Positions 1-6,872 of a stretch of 27,839 nt of DNA are shown here, in pieces. Positions within the stretch are counted from its first letter, which is position 1; each line of letters starts with the position of its first letter. The notes under the pieces are model-generated. The model was given only the letters and a program-made list of their open reading frames with translations, did not search any database and was not told where the DNA came from. A program made the position numbers and the translations under genes. Origin of the DNA: HGM11416 sp964532155. GTDB lineage: Bacteria > Bacillota > Clostridia > Christensenellales > Borkfalkiaceae. Where the stretch lies: positions 1-27,839 of the forward strand of contig CAZHGN010000018.1 in NCBI GenBank assembly GCA_964532155.1. The letters are read 5' to 3'.

Positions 1-27
1 GCGGTTCAACTCCGCCCATCTCCACCA
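1..27 (+). ncRNA. ssrA: 3' end of a tRNA-like RNA, probably tmRNA (truncated by window start)
   Basis: The first 27 bases form a complete T-arm (stem GCGG/CCGC and loop TTCAACT, which fits the TTCRANY rule), then a seven-base acceptor strand CATCTCC, a discriminator A and an encoded CCA. The acceptor/CCA end CATCTCCACCA and the TTCAACT loop match the usual 3' end of bacterial tmRNA. tmRNA rescues stalled ribosomes. An ordinary tRNA cannot be excluded because the 5' part lies outside the window. A terminator follows at once, which fits an independently transcribed stable RNA. Confidence 0.55.
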
Positions 28-29
28 AA

Positions 30-62
30 AAAGAAAAAGTCGCACCGCGGCTTTTTTTCTTT
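30..62 (+). terminator. Rho-independent terminator of the tRNA-like gene
   Basis: A run of A/G is followed by the stem GTCGC (39-43), loop ACC and GCGGC (47-51), then seven T. The flanking A and T tracts can extend the stem. It begins three bases after the encoded CCA. Confidence 0.8.
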
Positions 63-94
63 GGTGTTTGAAAGCGAAAGGAACGCCTCCGTTC

Positions 95-330
95 TTCACT
101 TCTCTACTCCCTTAGAGCGGCATATTATTTACACGTTAACATGCGCGGATTCCTCCCGTAGGGCACTGGCAAGGCAAGCCGACTGAAGGAACCCGCGCGT
201 TGAAAAAATAACAAAAACCGCCCTATAAGTCGATTATCGGCACTTTGCGCCATTTTTCCGAAAAGCCGCCCTTGCCTTAAAGGGAGGGGAACCGCCGAAG
301 ACTGTGGAGGGATACCGAACAGTGAAATAA
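95..330. repeat. Degenerate dispersed intergenic repeat, copy 1
   Basis: No gene is visible here. Blocks such as GCCGACTGAAGGA (178-190), GCGCGTT (195-201) and the stretch around 219-241 containing TATAAGTCGATTATCGGCA recur in the same order at 12240-12306. The right part (about 271-315) contains AAAGGGAGGGGA, ACCGCCGAAG and TGTGGAGGGAT, which resembles intergenic repeats seen in many gut Firmicutes. The two copies differ at many positions, so they are old. Confidence 0.5.
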
Positions 331-333
331 CTT

Positions 334-362
334 AAAAGGCACGCTTTCGGCGTGCCTTTTTA
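334..362. terminator. Bidirectional terminator between the repeat region and aspA
   Basis: This is a perfect hairpin with stem GGCACGC (338-344), loop TTTCG and GCGTGCC (350-356). It is flanked by AAAA on the left and a T tract on the right, so it can end transcription from either side. It would terminate aspA on the minus strand about 80 bases after the stop codon. Three near-copies of the motif CGGCGA(A/T)TT lie between it and the aspA stop codon (375-439), and the last one overlaps the stop. Confidence 0.8.
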
Positions 363-437
363 ACCACCGATAAACGGCGATTTGTTTATCATTTCGCCGA
401 ACGGCGAATTGCTTAACTACCTACCCCGAACGGCGAA

Positions 438-1838
438 TTATTCGTCGGAACCATCCGAAGCGGGCTCGGTCATAGAATACGGATCGAGCACCTTATCGAG
501 CATTTCTTTAGACAAAAGCCCTTTTTCTATAACGAGATCCTTAATGCGCACGTTGCGCTTTAACGCCTCTTTGGCAAGCTCGGCGGATACCTTATACCCG
601 AGATACGGACAAAGCGCGGTAACGGTTCCTACGCTTTCGTCGAGTCGCTCTTCGCAATGTTTTTTATTGGAAACTATACCCTTAATGCAGTTTTCGGTGA
701 GCGTTTCCATCGCGTTTTTTAGACAAGTAAGCGATTCGAACAGTTTATAAAAGATGACCGGTTCGAAGGCGTTAAGCTCGAGTTGACCTGCCTCCGCCGC
801 CGCGGTAATGGTCGTGTCGTTGCCGAACACGGCGAAAGCAACCTGACTTACCACTTCGGGAATGACCGGATTGACCTTACCCGGCATAATCGACGAGCCG
901 TTTTGTTTTGCGGGAAGAACGATTTCCTCGAACCCGGTCTTAGGTCCGCTCGACATGAGCCGTAAATCGTTACACATTTTAGAAAGCGAAACGGCGAGCG
1001 TTTTGAGCGCCCCCGAAACGAACACGAAACCGTCGAGATTTTGCGTTGCGTCGATGAGGTTTGCCGATTGAACGAGTCGATGCCCGGTAATTTCGGAAAG
1101 AACGGGCACGATGTTTTTTAAATAACGCTTGTTTACGTTGACCGCAGTACCTATAGCCGTTCCGCCGAGGTTGACCGAATACATTTCGTCTACGGCAACG
1201 TTGACCAATTTTAAACAGCGCTTAAGACCTGACGAATAGGCCGCAAATTCTTGACCGAGCCTAATCGGCACGGCATCCTCGAGCTGAGTTCTGCCCATTT
1301 TGATTACGTCGTCGAACTCAACCGCCTTTTCGTCGAGCGCGGCAATGAGTTTTTCGGCGGCAACGCTAAGGTCTTTGGCAAGGTCGATGACGGTAAGTCT
1401 GCCCGCCGACGGAATAACGTCGTTGGTCGATTGCGAACGGTTAACGTGGTCGTTCGGATGGCAAATATATTCACCCTTTTTTCCGCCGAGTAGCTCGGTC
1501 GCGCGGTTTGCAATGACTTCGTTGGCGTTCATGTTAGCCGACGTACCCGCTCCGCCCTGAATGGCGTCGGTAATAAAATCCGAATCGAACTTACCGTCCA
1601 ACGCTTCGTCGCACGCGGTAACGATCGCGTCGCGCATTTTCTCGTCGATAAGCCCGGCCAAGCAGTTAGTAACGGCGGCGGCTTTTTTGATTTTGATAAT
1701 ATTCTTAACGAAAACGCCGTTGATCGGTTGCCCCGTTATATTAAAGTTTTTATATCCCCTATACGTTTGCACTCCGTAATACGCGTCGGCGGATATTTCG
1801 AGCGAACCGACCGAATCGCTTTCCGTTCTTTTGTCCAT
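438..1838 (-). CDS. aspA: Aspartate ammonia-lyase (aspartase)
   Basis: AspA converts L-aspartate to fumarate and ammonia in the cytoplasm and feeds amino-acid nitrogen and carbon into central metabolism. Family motifs of the aspartase/fumarase superfamily are visible: GTSANMNANEVIANRA near residue 98, NRSQSTNDV near 133, GRTQLEDAVPIRLGQE near 182 and the signature GSSIMPGKVNP near 314. GRTQ..DAVP is the aspartase form; class II fumarases have GRTH..DATP. I chose the ATG at 1838, giving 466 residues. The in-frame ATG at 1847 touches the GGAG Shine-Dalgarno (1848-1851) with no spacing, while the ATG at 1838 has nine bases. The gene has its own promoter and is divergent from an Lrp/AsnC-type regulator, which may control it. 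Confidence 0.95.
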   Translation of the reverse strand: MDKRTESDSVGSLEISADAYYGVQTYRGYKNFNITGQPINGVFVKNIIKIKKAAAVTNCLAGLIDEKMRDAIVTACDEALDGKFDSDFITDAIQGGAGTSANMNANEVIANRATELLGGKKGEYICHPNDHVNRSQSTNDVIPSAGRLTVIDLAKDLSVAAEKLIAALDEKAVEFDDVIKMGRTQLEDAVPIRLGQEFAAYSSGLKRCLKLVNVAVDEMYSVNLGGTAIGTAVNVNKRYLKNIVPVLSEITGHRLVQSANLIDATQNLDGFVFVSGALKTLAVSLSKMCNDLRLMSSGPKTGFEEIVLPAKQNGSSIMPGKVNPVIPEVVSQVAFAVFGNDTTITAAAEAGQLELNAFEPVIFYKLFESLTCLKNAMETLTENCIKGIVSNKKHCEERLDESVGTVTALCPYLGYKVSAELAKEALKRNVRIKDLVIEKGLLSKEMLDKVLDPYSMTEPASDGSDE

Positions 1839-1903
1839 AACGTTCATCTCCGTAAAAGTCTTAAAGCGGCAACGCGCGCTTCACTTGTTTTTTAGCAACT
1901 GCT

Positions 1904-1932
1904 ATTTTAGGACTATGAAAATTATAAGTCAA
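1904..1932 (-). promoter_or_regulatory. Sigma-A promoter of aspA
   Basis: Read on the minus strand, the -35 box TTGACT (1927-1932) and the -10 box TAAAAT (1904-1909) are 17 bases apart. Transcription should start near 1897, about 60 bases before the start codon. The A/T-rich stretch 1921-2040 between this promoter and the divergent one is a natural place for an Lrp-type regulator to bind. Confidence 0.75.
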
Positions 1933-2021
1933 CTTATTTAAAATAATAATATCAAAAGCCAAAAATATCGATTATATTTAACATAATCTCACATAAAAAC
2001 TAAATTATTTTAAAAAATCAG

Positions 2022-2050
2022 TTGAAAAATTTTATTTTTTAAAGTATACT
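2022..2050 (+). promoter_or_regulatory. Sigma-A promoter of the Lrp/AsnC regulator
   Basis: The -35 box TTGAAA (2022-2027) and the -10 box TATACT (2045-2050) are separated by 17 bases. The predicted start near 2057 leaves an untranslated leader of about 120 bases. That leader holds two copies of AACATACGGCAA (2084-2095 and 2120-2131) and a small hairpin, GCAC-CTCC-GTGC (2131-2142). Confidence 0.75.
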
Positions 2051-2177
2051 GTTTTACGGCACGAAGGGGTTGGGTGTACCAAAAACATACGGCAAACAAC
2101 GCCCGAATCCGAGCCGCGGAACATACGGCAAGCACCTCCGTGCGTACTGTAAAAAATTTACTTCGAGGAACGAAAAG

Positions 2178-2621
2178 ATGAATAAAACACCCGACGAATT
2201 GGACCTTAACATTCTTAAAATATTGCAAAACGACGCGCGCGCGTCGTATAAAAGCATTGCGGACAAACTTTCTGTTTCCGTTCCGACGGTCGCCGCGAGA
2301 GTCAAGGCAATGACCGATTCGGGCGTTATAAAAGGTTTTTTTACCGAAATCGATCGCTCGCTTATCGGCGGCGGCATCAAAGCGTATATAGACATGGAAG
2401 TCCCTCCTGCCGCCAAAGAAGAACTTTATTCTTTCTTGCGTTCGTCGCCGCAAGTTTCCGAATGTCACCGCGTTACAGGCGAATACTCTCTGCTAATCAA
2501 AGTTTTCTTTAAAAACACCGCCGATATGGACAAGTTTTTAAACGAACTTCAGCGCTACGGCAGGACTCAAACGCAAATTGTTTTCTCCTCGATTATCGAC
2601 CACAGAGGCATTCCGTCCTAA
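2178..2621 (+). CDS. Lrp/AsnC family transcriptional regulator
   Basis: The 147-residue product has the two-domain layout of the Lrp/AsnC family. An N-terminal winged helix-turn-helix (about residues 6-55, with LDLNILKILQNDARASYKSIAD at its beginning) is followed by an alpha/beta RAM ligand-binding domain (about 65-140, including VSECHRVTGEYSLLIKV). Such proteins form octamers or dimers and respond to amino acids. The ATG at 2178 has GAGGA eight bases upstream. An open frame back to 2070 exists, but it has no ribosome binding site and lies in the leader. Divergence from aspA suggests that it senses or controls amino-acid breakdown, possibly of aspartate; that is inference. Confidence 0.9.
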   Translation: MNKTPDELDLNILKILQNDARASYKSIADKLSVSVPTVAARVKAMTDSGVIKGFFTEIDRSLIGGGIKAYIDMEVPPAAKEELYSFLRSSPQVSECHRVTGEYSLLIKVFFKNTADMDKFLNELQRYGRTQTQIVFSSIIDHRGIPS

Positions 2622-2646
2622 CCGAAACCGCTAAAAAGAACAAAAC

Positions 2647-2685
2647 GCAAAACGCGCCTTCGCCGAGCCCGAACAGCCGTTTTGC
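2647..2685 (+). other. Hairpin after the regulator gene
   Basis: GCAAAACG (2647-2654) and CGTTTTGC (2678-2685) are perfect inverted copies 23 bases apart. A run of A, not T, follows, so it is not a good terminator on the plus strand. It could be a 3' stabilising structure. Confidence 0.3.
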
Positions 2686-2704
2686 AAAAAAACCTTTAAA
2701 ACGG

Positions 2705-2733
2705 TTGATAAAATGGACGAGGCGTGATATAAT
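2705..2733 (+). promoter_or_regulatory. Extended -10 sigma-A promoter of lgt
   Basis: The -35 box TTGATA (2705-2710) is 17 bases from a consensus -10 TATAAT (2728-2733). An extended TG lies one base before the -10 box. The start should be near 2740, only about 17 bases before a strong leader hairpin. Confidence 0.85.
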
Positions 2734-2756
2734 CGCATATAAGAAAAGTCGTTGTA

Positions 2757-2780
2757 CGCATGCGTGAGCGCACGCATGCG
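2757..2780 (+). promoter_or_regulatory. Leader hairpin immediately before the lgt Shine-Dalgarno
   Basis: CGCATGCGTG (2757-2766) pairs perfectly with CACGCATGCG (2771-2780) around the loop AGCG, giving a ten-pair GC-rich stem. It starts close to the predicted 5' end of the mRNA and stops three bases before the TTGGAG ribosome binding site, whose GGAG core begins at 2784. It could stabilise the transcript or mask initiation. The same DNA is also a possible dyad operator. No known riboswitch is recognised. Confidence 0.6.
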
Positions 2781-2792
2781 CTTGGAGATACT

Positions 2793-3668
2793 ATGTGTCC
2801 TTATCCAATCTTATCGTTAGGCGATCTGAGCGTATACATGTACGGACTGATGATCGCGGTGGGCATTCTATGCTGTTTTTGGGTGCTTTTCAGCTATTCT
2901 AAAATTCTTTCCATACCGGCAAAATACGTCGATTTTATTTTCTACGCCGCGATAACCGCGATAGTAATCGGCTTTATCGGTTCGGCGGCTTGGCAGGGCT
3001 TGTTTAATTATATCGACGATATCCAAAACGGCAAAGACGCCGTCTTTTCGCTAAACGGCGGTATTACCGCAATCGGCGGCTTGCTTACCGGCGCTTTGAC
3101 CTTTATCGTAATCGCGCTATGCTTCCGCAAAAAATATCCCTATTTGCTCAGCAAAGTCGTCGTTGTCGCGCCGAGTTGTATGACGATCGCACACGCATTC
3201 GGGCGGCTCGGTTGCTTTTTCGCCGGCTGCTGTTACGGTCGTCCGGTAGAAGACGGCGATTTCTTCGGTTTTTTGGGCGTTGTGTTCCAACCCGGCTCAA
3301 CCGCATACAGTAAATTCGGAAACACTCCTCTTTACCCGACTCAATTATTCGAAGCAATCTTCTTGTTTATAATCTTCGGCGTGACGAGCTATCTTCTGAT
3401 TAAAAAACGTTTCCGCTATTCGATGCCGGTGTACCTCGCGTCGTACGGAATATGGCGTTTCTTTATCGAATTCTTGCGCGACGACTACCGCGGTTCGTTC
3501 CTCGGCGTTCTTACGCCCTCGCAAACACAGTCGATATTCCTCGTCGTGCTCGCAATACCCGCAATCTTTTTAATCCGCCACTTCGCGCAAAAAATGACCG
3601 ACTACGAGAATGCGCAAGCACTGCTCGAAAAGCCCGCCACCGACGAAGAAGCGGTTGAAATCGAATAA
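2793..3668 (+). CDS. lgt: Prolipoprotein diacylglyceryl transferase (Lgt family, CCYG variant)
   Basis: Lgt moves diacylglycerol from phosphatidylglycerol to the cysteine of prolipoproteins in the cytoplasmic membrane, the first step of lipoprotein maturation. The 291-residue product has about seven membrane helices, an N-terminal YMYGLMIAVGI segment, the core AHAFGRLGCFFAGCCYGR (about 133-150), a PTQLFEA segment and a late FLRDDYRG motif typical of the family. The core differs from E. coli Lgt (GRIGNFINGE), because the residue matching the essential Glu is Cys here. The ATG at 2793 follows GGAG (2784-2787) by five bases; the ATG-containing extension to 2760 lies inside the leader hairpin. 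lspA, the next enzyme of the pathway, is 2.7 kb downstream in another unit. Confidence 0.82.
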   Translation: MCPYPILSLGDLSVYMYGLMIAVGILCCFWVLFSYSKILSIPAKYVDFIFYAAITAIVIGFIGSAAWQGLFNYIDDIQNGKDAVFSLNGGITAIGGLLTGALTFIVIALCFRKKYPYLLSKVVVVAPSCMTIAHAFGRLGCFFAGCCYGRPVEDGDFFGFLGVVFQPGSTAYSKFGNTPLYPTQLFEAIFLFIIFGVTSYLLIKKRFRYSMPVYLASYGIWRFFIEFLRDDYRGSFLGVLTPSQTQSIFLVVLAIPAIFLIRHFAQKMTDYENAQALLEKPATDEEAVEIE

Positions 3669-3718
3669 CCCGCTCACCACGGTGAGAATTTAAAATAATC
3701 GAAAGGAGTTAACGTAAT

Positions 3719-4225
3719 ATGACTACCGAAACGGTAACGAACGAAAAATCAAAAAACACCTTTACCCGCGTTATCGGGCTTATAGGCGCACTTTTTATAG
3801 GGCTCGTCGGCTTTATAATCACGCTGGTTTGCATGGACGACGAAGCGGAGACTGCATATAAAATTCTCACCGCGATAGGCGTATTCGTCTGCGCCGCGGC
3901 GTTTTCTACGGCGATTTTCTATCTCGTCTTCGCCCTTCTTCAAAAAAATCGTTTTTACGGAATAGCAGCATATTTTGCCGCCGCGCTCGGACTGATAGTT
4001 CTTCTTATCGTCCTTTCGGTCAAGTGGTATTTCGTATTGCTTGCGGCAGTGTTCGCATTCTTGCTTTTCTGGCTTGTCGGTATAGCGCTTTATTCAAACA
4101 AAGTAACGCTTGTTACCGATAACGAAAAGCCCGACTTTAAAACGTACGAGCAACGCAAAGCGGAAAAGTCGGAAGAGCCCGAAAAGGAAGAACCCCTTCC
4201 CGAAATAAAATCTTTCAAGGACTAA
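3719..4225 (+). CDS. Small four-helix membrane protein of unknown function
   Basis: I do not recognise this 168-residue protein. A short basic N-terminus is followed by four hydrophobic segments (about residues 18-38, 48-72, 80-100 and 103-125) and a highly charged C-terminal tail rich in Glu and Lys (about 135-168), which probably faces the cytoplasm. There is no signal-peptidase site or lipobox. A good AAAGGAG lies ten bases before the ATG. It starts 50 bases after lgt. A small dyad, CTCACC-AC-GGTGAG (3673-3686), lies in the gap without a T tract, so cotranscription with lgt is likely. A terminator follows. The layout suggests an envelope role, but nothing more specific can be supported. 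Confidence 0.8.
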   Translation: MTTETVTNEKSKNTFTRVIGLIGALFIGLVGFIITLVCMDDEAETAYKILTAIGVFVCAAAFSTAIFYLVFALLQKNRFYGIAAYFAAALGLIVLLIVLSVKWYFVLLAAVFAFLLFWLVGIALYSNKVTLVTDNEKPDFKTYEQRKAEKSEEPEKEEPLPEIKSFKD

Positions 4226-4272
4226 TCTCAAACGGCTTAACGCGTTATTACCGCAAATAAGTCGATTATACC

Positions 4273-4314
4273 AACGAAAAACCGTCGGATTATCACCGAC
4301 GGCGATTTTCGTTA
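4273..4314 (+). terminator. Terminator after the lgt unit
   Basis: CCGTCGG (4282-4288) pairs with CCGACGG (4296-4302) around a seven-base loop. Outside it, AACGAAAA and TTTTCGTT extend the pairing and supply a T-rich tail. It looks usable from both directions. Confidence 0.7.
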
Positions 4315-4364
4315 ATTAAAGTAATTCATTTAATTTAATAATCGATTTTGCCAATAAAAACGCA

Positions 4365-4393
4365 TTGACTTTGCATTGCGTCGAAAGCATAAA
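4365..4393 (+). promoter_or_regulatory. Sigma-A promoter of the pncB-lspA-rluD unit
   Basis: TTGACT (4365-4370) and CATAAA (4388-4393) are spaced by 17 bases. The predicted start near 4400 leaves about 58 bases before the pncB start codon. No NiaR- or NrtR-like operator is recognisable. Confidence 0.55.
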
Positions 4394-4457
4394 ACGAGCG
4401 CAATGCGGAAAAACATCTAACGATAGCACGAAAACAGCTAAAAAGTACGAGGAAATA

Positions 4458-5897
4458 ATGGAAACGAGAAATCTTACGTTGCTAACCGATCTTTACCAGC
4501 TCACTATGATGAACGGCTATTACCTCAAGGGCAGACACGAAAAAACCGCCGTATTCGACCTTTTTTTCCGTCAAAACGACCTCATCACTTACTCGCTTGC
4601 CGCAGGACTCGAGCAAGCCGTCGATTATATAATGAACCTTTCGTTCGGCAAGGACGAAATAGAATATTTGCGTTCGCTCAATCTTTTCGACGAAGGATTT
4701 TTGAAATATCTGTCCGAAATGAAATTCACCGGCGACGTTTACGCCGTTCCCGAGGGCGTACCCGTTTTCCCCGGAGAGCCTATACTGACCGTTAAAGCGC
4801 CTATAATTCAAGCGCAGCTTATCGAAACCGCCATACTTAATATGATAAACCACCAAACGCTTATCGCGTCTAAAGCGGCAAAAATTTGCCATGCGGCGGG
4901 CGACGATTCGGTAATGGAATTCGGCCTAAGGCGCGCACAAGGTCCGGACGCAGGCATTTACGGCGCGCGTGCGGCGATCATCGGCGGTTGTAATTCCACT
5001 TCGAACGTCTTAGCCGGCAAAATGTTCGACTTTAAGGTTTCCGGCACGCATTCGCACAGTTGGGTAATGAATTTTCCGAGCGAATACGAAGCGTTTAAGG
5101 CTTACGCCGATATTTATCCCGATGCGGCGCTTTTACTCGTCGATACTTACAACACGCTGAAAAGCGGCGTTCCCAACGCAATTAAGGTCTTTAACGAACT
5201 TAAGGCGCGGGGCAAAAAACCGCTCGGCATAAGGCTTGACTCGGGCGACCTCGCATACCTTTCCAAGGAAGCGAGAAAAATGCTCGACGAAGCGGGTTTC
5301 CCCGATACGATAATTTGCGCTTCGGGCGACCTCGACGAGCATCTTATCGACTCGCTTAAAAACCAAGGCGCAAAAATCGACCTTTGGGGCGTCGGCACCA
5401 AGCTTATAACAAGCGAGGAAATGCCCGCGCTCGGCGGAGTTTACAAGCTTTCGGCTATGGAAGACGACGACGGCAACCTTATCCCCAAGATTAAACTTTC
5501 GGACAACAGCGCCAAGATTACCAACCCCGGTTTTAAGAGCATTTACCGCGTTTTCGTAAACGGAATGGCTGAAGCCGACGTTATTTTCTTGCGCGGCGAA
5601 AAATTCGATACGACAAAACCGCTCACTCTTTATCACCCGACCGAGCGCTGGAAGAGCATTACTTTTGAAAATTACGAACTGCGCGAAATCACGCAAACCA
5701 TCATAAAAGACGGCAAGATCGTATACGACTTCCCCACCCTTAAAGAAATTGCGGCGAGCTCGAAAAAAGAACTTTCGGCGTTCTGGGAAGAATATACGAG
5801 AACGGACTATCCGCATATTTTCAAGGTCGATTTATCTGACGAACTTTACGAGCTTAAGTCTTCTATGATAAAGACAATTCGTGGCGAGAAAGGCTGA
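4458..5897 (+). CDS. pncB: Nicotinate phosphoribosyltransferase
   Basis: PncB joins nicotinate to PRPP, with ATP use, to give nicotinate mononucleotide in the NAD salvage pathway. The 479-residue length is normal for the family. Visible motifs are LLTDLYQLTMMNGYY at the N-terminus, EFGLRRAQGPDAG (about 154-166), GGCNSTSNVLAG, GTHSHSWVMNFPSE (about 196-209, with the His that is phosphorylated in the family) and IRLDSGDL around residue 280. The ATG at 4458 is preceded by GAGGA. An in-frame TTG at 4365 is part of the promoter -35 box and is not the start. The gene heads a four-gene unit; the next start codon lies one base after its stop. Confidence 0.95.
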   Translation: METRNLTLLTDLYQLTMMNGYYLKGRHEKTAVFDLFFRQNDLITYSLAAGLEQAVDYIMNLSFGKDEIEYLRSLNLFDEGFLKYLSEMKFTGDVYAVPEGVPVFPGEPILTVKAPIIQAQLIETAILNMINHQTLIASKAAKICHAAGDDSVMEFGLRRAQGPDAGIYGARAAIIGGCNSTSNVLAGKMFDFKVSGTHSHSWVMNFPSEYEAFKAYADIYPDAALLLVDTYNTLKSGVPNAIKVFNELKARGKKPLGIRLDSGDLAYLSKEARKMLDEAGFPDTIICASGDLDEHLIDSLKNQGAKIDLWGVGTKLITSEEMPALGGVYKLSAMEDDDGNLIPKIKLSDNSAKITNPGFKSIYRVFVNGMAEADVIFLRGEKFDTTKPLTLYHPTERWKSITFENYELREITQTIIKDGKIVYDFPTLKEIAASSKKELSAFWEEYTRTDYPHIFKVDLSDELYELKSSMIKTIRGEKG

Positions 5898-5898
5898 T

Positions 5899-6375
5899 AT
5901 GAAACGCAAGGACAAACGGCAAGCGGCGAGTAGTTCGACCGATAAAAGTGCCGATAACGAACTTATACGCTCACTTTTAGTCGAGAACGCGGAGCTTAAA
6001 AAACAGCTCGACTTAGCCAACGCTACCGCGTCTGACAGAATAAAAGCCGCCAACGAAAAAATCGCGCTGGATTATTCTCTCGAAATAAAACGGCTATACG
6101 CATTTGCGGCGCGCTGGCAAGCGGCGCTTCCCTTTGACGACGCCTCTTGCGAAAAGCGGCTTACCTTAGCCAAGGCGTTGCAATCGCTGTTTCAAGACCA
6201 TAAAACGCTCAACTCATCGGCGGACGGCGAAGAACTTATCGCCCGAGCGACCGCACTTTTAACCGAAAAACAATCCCCCGCTCCGCAATCGGACGGTTTC
6301 GACTTGAACGAGGTACTAAACCCCGGCGAACTCGATCTCGAAGCCCTTTGCAAGGAGCTTGGAGTAATGGACTGA
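5899..6375 (+). CDS. Coiled-coil protein of unknown function in the lspA unit
   Basis: The 158-residue product is not recognised with certainty. It has a basic, low-complexity N-terminus (MKRKDKRQAASSS), a probable coiled coil at about residues 18-60 with heptad-like Leu/Ile spacing (ELIRSLLVENAELKKQLDL), an alpha-helical middle and a conserved-looking acidic C-terminal tail with NEVLNPGELDLEALCKELG. There are no membrane segments. The start codon at 5899 has AAAGG five bases upstream and comes one base after the pncB stop. The stop overlaps the lspA start by one base. DivIVA-type coiled-coil genes lie near lspA in some Firmicutes, but the N-terminal DivIVA lipid-binding motif is not visible here. 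Confidence 0.75.
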   Translation: MKRKDKRQAASSSTDKSADNELIRSLLVENAELKKQLDLANATASDRIKAANEKIALDYSLEIKRLYAFAARWQAALPFDDASCEKRLTLAKALQSLFQDHKTLNSSADGEELIARATALLTEKQSPAPQSDGFDLNEVLNPGELDLEALCKELGVMD

Positions 6376-6872
6376 TGTGGTATTTGATTTTATTCTTTCT
6401 TACACTCGTGGTCGATCAGATTTCAAAAATAATCGTCGACTACAACAAGACGTCGATCACTTTAATCGAGGGCGTTTTGCGAATATCGATAAGCTATAAT
6501 CAAGGCGCTTCCTTTTCTTTCCTCTCCGGAAAAGATTGGGCGCAAGTCTTTTTTATCGCGCTGACGTCGGTCGTCTTAATCGCAGGGTTTATATTCTTAG
6601 TAGTTAAAAAACCCGAGGGCAAGTGGTTGCTTTCCGCAATATCGCTTATGTTTTCGGGTACGATAGGCAATTTTATCGACCGCCTTGCATTCGGCCACGT
6701 TCGAGATTTTATCGACGTTCCCTTCTTTGCAAACTTTAACGTTGCCGACAGTTGTCTTTGCATCGGCGCGTTTATGCTTATTTTGTACGTCCTATTCTTT
6801 GACGAAGAAGCACTTTTTAAGCCGAAAAAAACGGCAACTGCCTCTAAAGACGAAGGCGAAAATTCAAAATGA
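6375..6872 (+). CDS. lspA: Lipoprotein signal peptidase (signal peptidase II)
   Basis: LspA is the aspartyl protease of the cytoplasmic membrane that removes the signal peptide of prolipoproteins after Lgt has lipidated the cysteine. The 165-residue product has four hydrophobic segments and all family motifs: VVDQISK (12-18), YNQGASFSF (41-49), GTIGNFIDRL (95-104) and FNVADS (121-126). The catalytic pair should be Asp102 and Asp125. A charged C-terminal tail extends past the last helix. The ATG at 6375 overlaps the preceding stop in TGATG; GGAG lies ten bases upstream. Its own stop overlaps the next start in ATGA, which indicates translational coupling. Confidence 0.95.
   Translation: MWYLILFFLTLVVDQISKIIVDYNKTSITLIEGVLRISISYNQGASFSFLSGKDWAQVFFIALTSVVLIAGFIFLVVKKPEGKWLLSAISLMFSGTIGNFIDRLAFGHVRDFIDVPFFANFNVADSCLCIGAFMLILYVLFFDEEALFKPKKTATASKDEGENSK

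Noticed and set aside
2070..2177. N-terminal extension of the Lrp/AsnC protein
   Set aside because: It is Arg/Pro-rich, has no ribosome binding site and falls in the predicted leader with repeats. The family starts at the residues encoded from 2178.
4365..4457. TTG-started N-terminal extension of pncB
   Set aside because: The TTG belongs to the -35 box of the promoter. The family N-terminus and GAGGA support the ATG at 4458.
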